A stretch of DNA of 64,000 bases from Williamsia sp. CHRR-6. GTDB taxonomy: Bacteria; Actinomycetota; Actinomycetes; Mycobacteriales; Mycobacteriaceae. The stretch spans positions 310,001-374,000 of the forward strand of contig NZ_JAHCSG010000004.1 of assembly GCF_018474015.1 (NCBI RefSeq), written 5' to 3'. The notes under the pieces are model-generated. The model did no database searches. It saw nothing but the letters and a program-made list of their open reading frames with translations, and was not told the origin of the DNA. Below, in pieces: positions 63,003 through 64,000 of this stretch; within the stretch, counting starts at the first letter, position 1, and every line of letters begins with the position of its first letter. Made by a program: the position numbers and the translations under genes.

Positions 63003-64000
63003 TCAGCCCGGCAGTCGCACCGGCATCAGTAGATAGGTGAAGTCGCTGGCGGGGGCCGCGAATGCGCCCGCAGCGTCGGCCTCGGGGATATCGCCGGTGG
63101 ACGGACGCAACACCGCGGGACGACTGGGGGTGGTGAACCCGAAATCGACCGCGGTGGTGTGTAGCGCCGCCAACCCGTCGAGCAGGTAGATGGGATTGAA
63201 GGCGATGGTCAACGGTGCCCCGTGGAAGACGACCTGCATCTCCTCCTCGGCCTTGCCCGCGTCATCACCGCCTGCGGTGAGCAGCACCGACCCGTCGGTG
63301 AACTCCATGCGCACCTGTGCGCCGCGCTCGGCCACCAGGGCCACGCGCTTGATGGCGTCGGTCAACGGCGCGATGTCGATCGTCGCCATCGACGTGTGGG
63401 AGGTGGGCAGCAACTGTCGGAACTTGGGGAACTCTGCGTCGAGCAGCCGGGTGGTGGTCTGCCGGTTCTGGCTGAGGATGCCCAGCAGCCCGTCGGAGCC
63501 CACGCTGCCCGAACCACCCAGTGCCAACGACACCGCGGCGTTGCCATCGGCACCGGCGGACTTGGCGGCCTCGGACAAGGTCTTCGCCGGGACCAGGACT
63601 GCGGCGCTACCGCCGGCGGTCGGCTGCCACGTCAGTTCCCGCACGGCCAGCCGAAACCGGTCGGTGGCGGCCAGGACGACTGCGGTGTCCTCGATCTCCA
63701 CCCGGATACCGGTCAGCATGGGCAGGGTGTCGTCTTTGCCCGCTGCGATGGCGACCTGCGCGATGGCCTCGGCGAACACATCGCTGGGGACCGTACCGGT
63801 GACCGCGGGGACGGCAGGCAGCGTCGGATAGTCCTCGACCGGCATGGTGGGCAACGAGAAACGTGAACTCCCACAGGAGATCGCGACCCGGGTGCCATCG
63901 AGGCTCACGTCGACCGGCTTGGACGGCAGCGAGCGGGTGATGTCGGCCAACAACTTGCCCGACACCAGGACCCGACCCTCGTCGGCCACCTCGGCGGAGA
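63003..64000 (-). CDS. dnaN: DNA polymerase III beta subunit (sliding clamp), C-terminal part
   Basis: The gene continues past the right edge; the N-terminal 60-70 residues are missing from the window. The visible part covers the three-fold repeat clamp domains ([54 protein letters not shown]) and the C-terminal [10 protein letters not shown], where most beta clamps end MPMRL. It tethers polymerase III to DNA. Its position predicts dnaA and oriC immediately beyond 64 kb. Confidence 0.97.
   Translation of the reverse strand, partial: SAEVADEGRVLVSGKLLADITRSLPSKPVDVSLDGTRVAISCGSSRFSLPTMPVEDYPTLPAVPAVTGTVPSDVFAEAIAQVAIAAGKDDTLPMLTGIRVEIEDTAVVLAATDRFRLAVRELTWQPTAGGSAAVLVPAKTLSEAAKSAGADGNAAVSLALGGSGSVGSDGLLGILSQNRQTTTRLLDAEFPKFRQLLPTSHTSMATIDIAPLTDAIKRVALVAERGAQVRMEFTDGSVLLTAGGDDAGKAEEEMQVVFHGAPLTIAFNPIYLLDGLAALHTTAVDFGFTTPSRPAVLRPSTGDIPEADAAGAFAAPASDFTYLLMPVRLPG

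Overview
The window is GC-rich actinobacterial chromosome. Its right half (about 38.2-64 kb) carries, read leftward, dnaN - gnd - recF - dciA-like - gyrB - gyrA - DUF3566 - tRNA-Ile - tRNA-Ala - ... - ppiA - rhomboid - PH-domain protein - crgA - pabA/trpG, then pknB, pknA, pbpA, rodA, pstP, fhaB, fhaA and tRNA-Leu. This is the replication-origin-proximal cluster of mycolic-acid actinobacteria (Mycobacterium, Gordonia, Williamsia and relatives). dnaN runs off the right edge, so dnaA and oriC should lie just beyond it. A perfect parS-type 14-mer sits between gyrB and gyrA. I cannot fix the genus; Gordonia/Williamsia-like is an inference.

Left part (1-10.3 kb): start of a haloalkane dehalogenase-like gene, TerD, a remnant of a SNF2 helicase, purU, a TetR regulator divergent from an MMPL transporter over a double operator, an SDR, an OFA-type MFS transporter with an overlapping 45-residue partner, membrane proteins, and a NarL-type two-component system.

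Accessory island (10.3-21.4 kb): four copies of one 22-bp perfect palindrome divide this stretch into three cassettes. They are (1) a gene I do not recognise, (2) a TIR-domain gene divergent from a type I restriction-modification operon (hsdM, hsdS, DUF3800, hsdR, small gene), and (3) a DUF222/HNH (13E12-type) gene. The middle cassette is also bracketed by imperfect 60-bp direct repeats. No integrase or transposase is visible.

Metabolic block (21.4-29.4 kb): a lipoprotein, two tandem DUF779 genes, an aldehyde dehydrogenase, a SRPBCC protein, a K+ channel, an acetoacetate decarboxylase-like protein, a GAF/winged-helix regulator, an SDR and a YccF protein. Similar dyads lie in front of the dehydrogenase and the regulator.

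Secretome and light block (29.4-38.1 kb): a secreted RNase Sa-like ribonuclease with overlapping barstar, an unknown secreted protein, an ATP-dependent DNA ligase, a cutinase flanked by two small paralogues, and a Brp/Blh-type retinal-forming dioxygenase divergent from a DTE-motif microbial rhodopsin (predicted outward proton pump). This pair is flanked by two secreted paralogues whose shared motif forms a 39-bp inverted repeat (37/39 identical). A frameshifted DUF3298 lipoprotein ends the block.

The cell-wall operon (fhaA to pknB) couples Ser/Thr kinases, phosphatase, FHA readers, a SEDS glycosyltransferase and its PBP through 1- to 4-nt overlaps. No gene-free stretch exceeds 300 bases. I see no rRNA, CRISPR array, complete insertion sequence or prophage.
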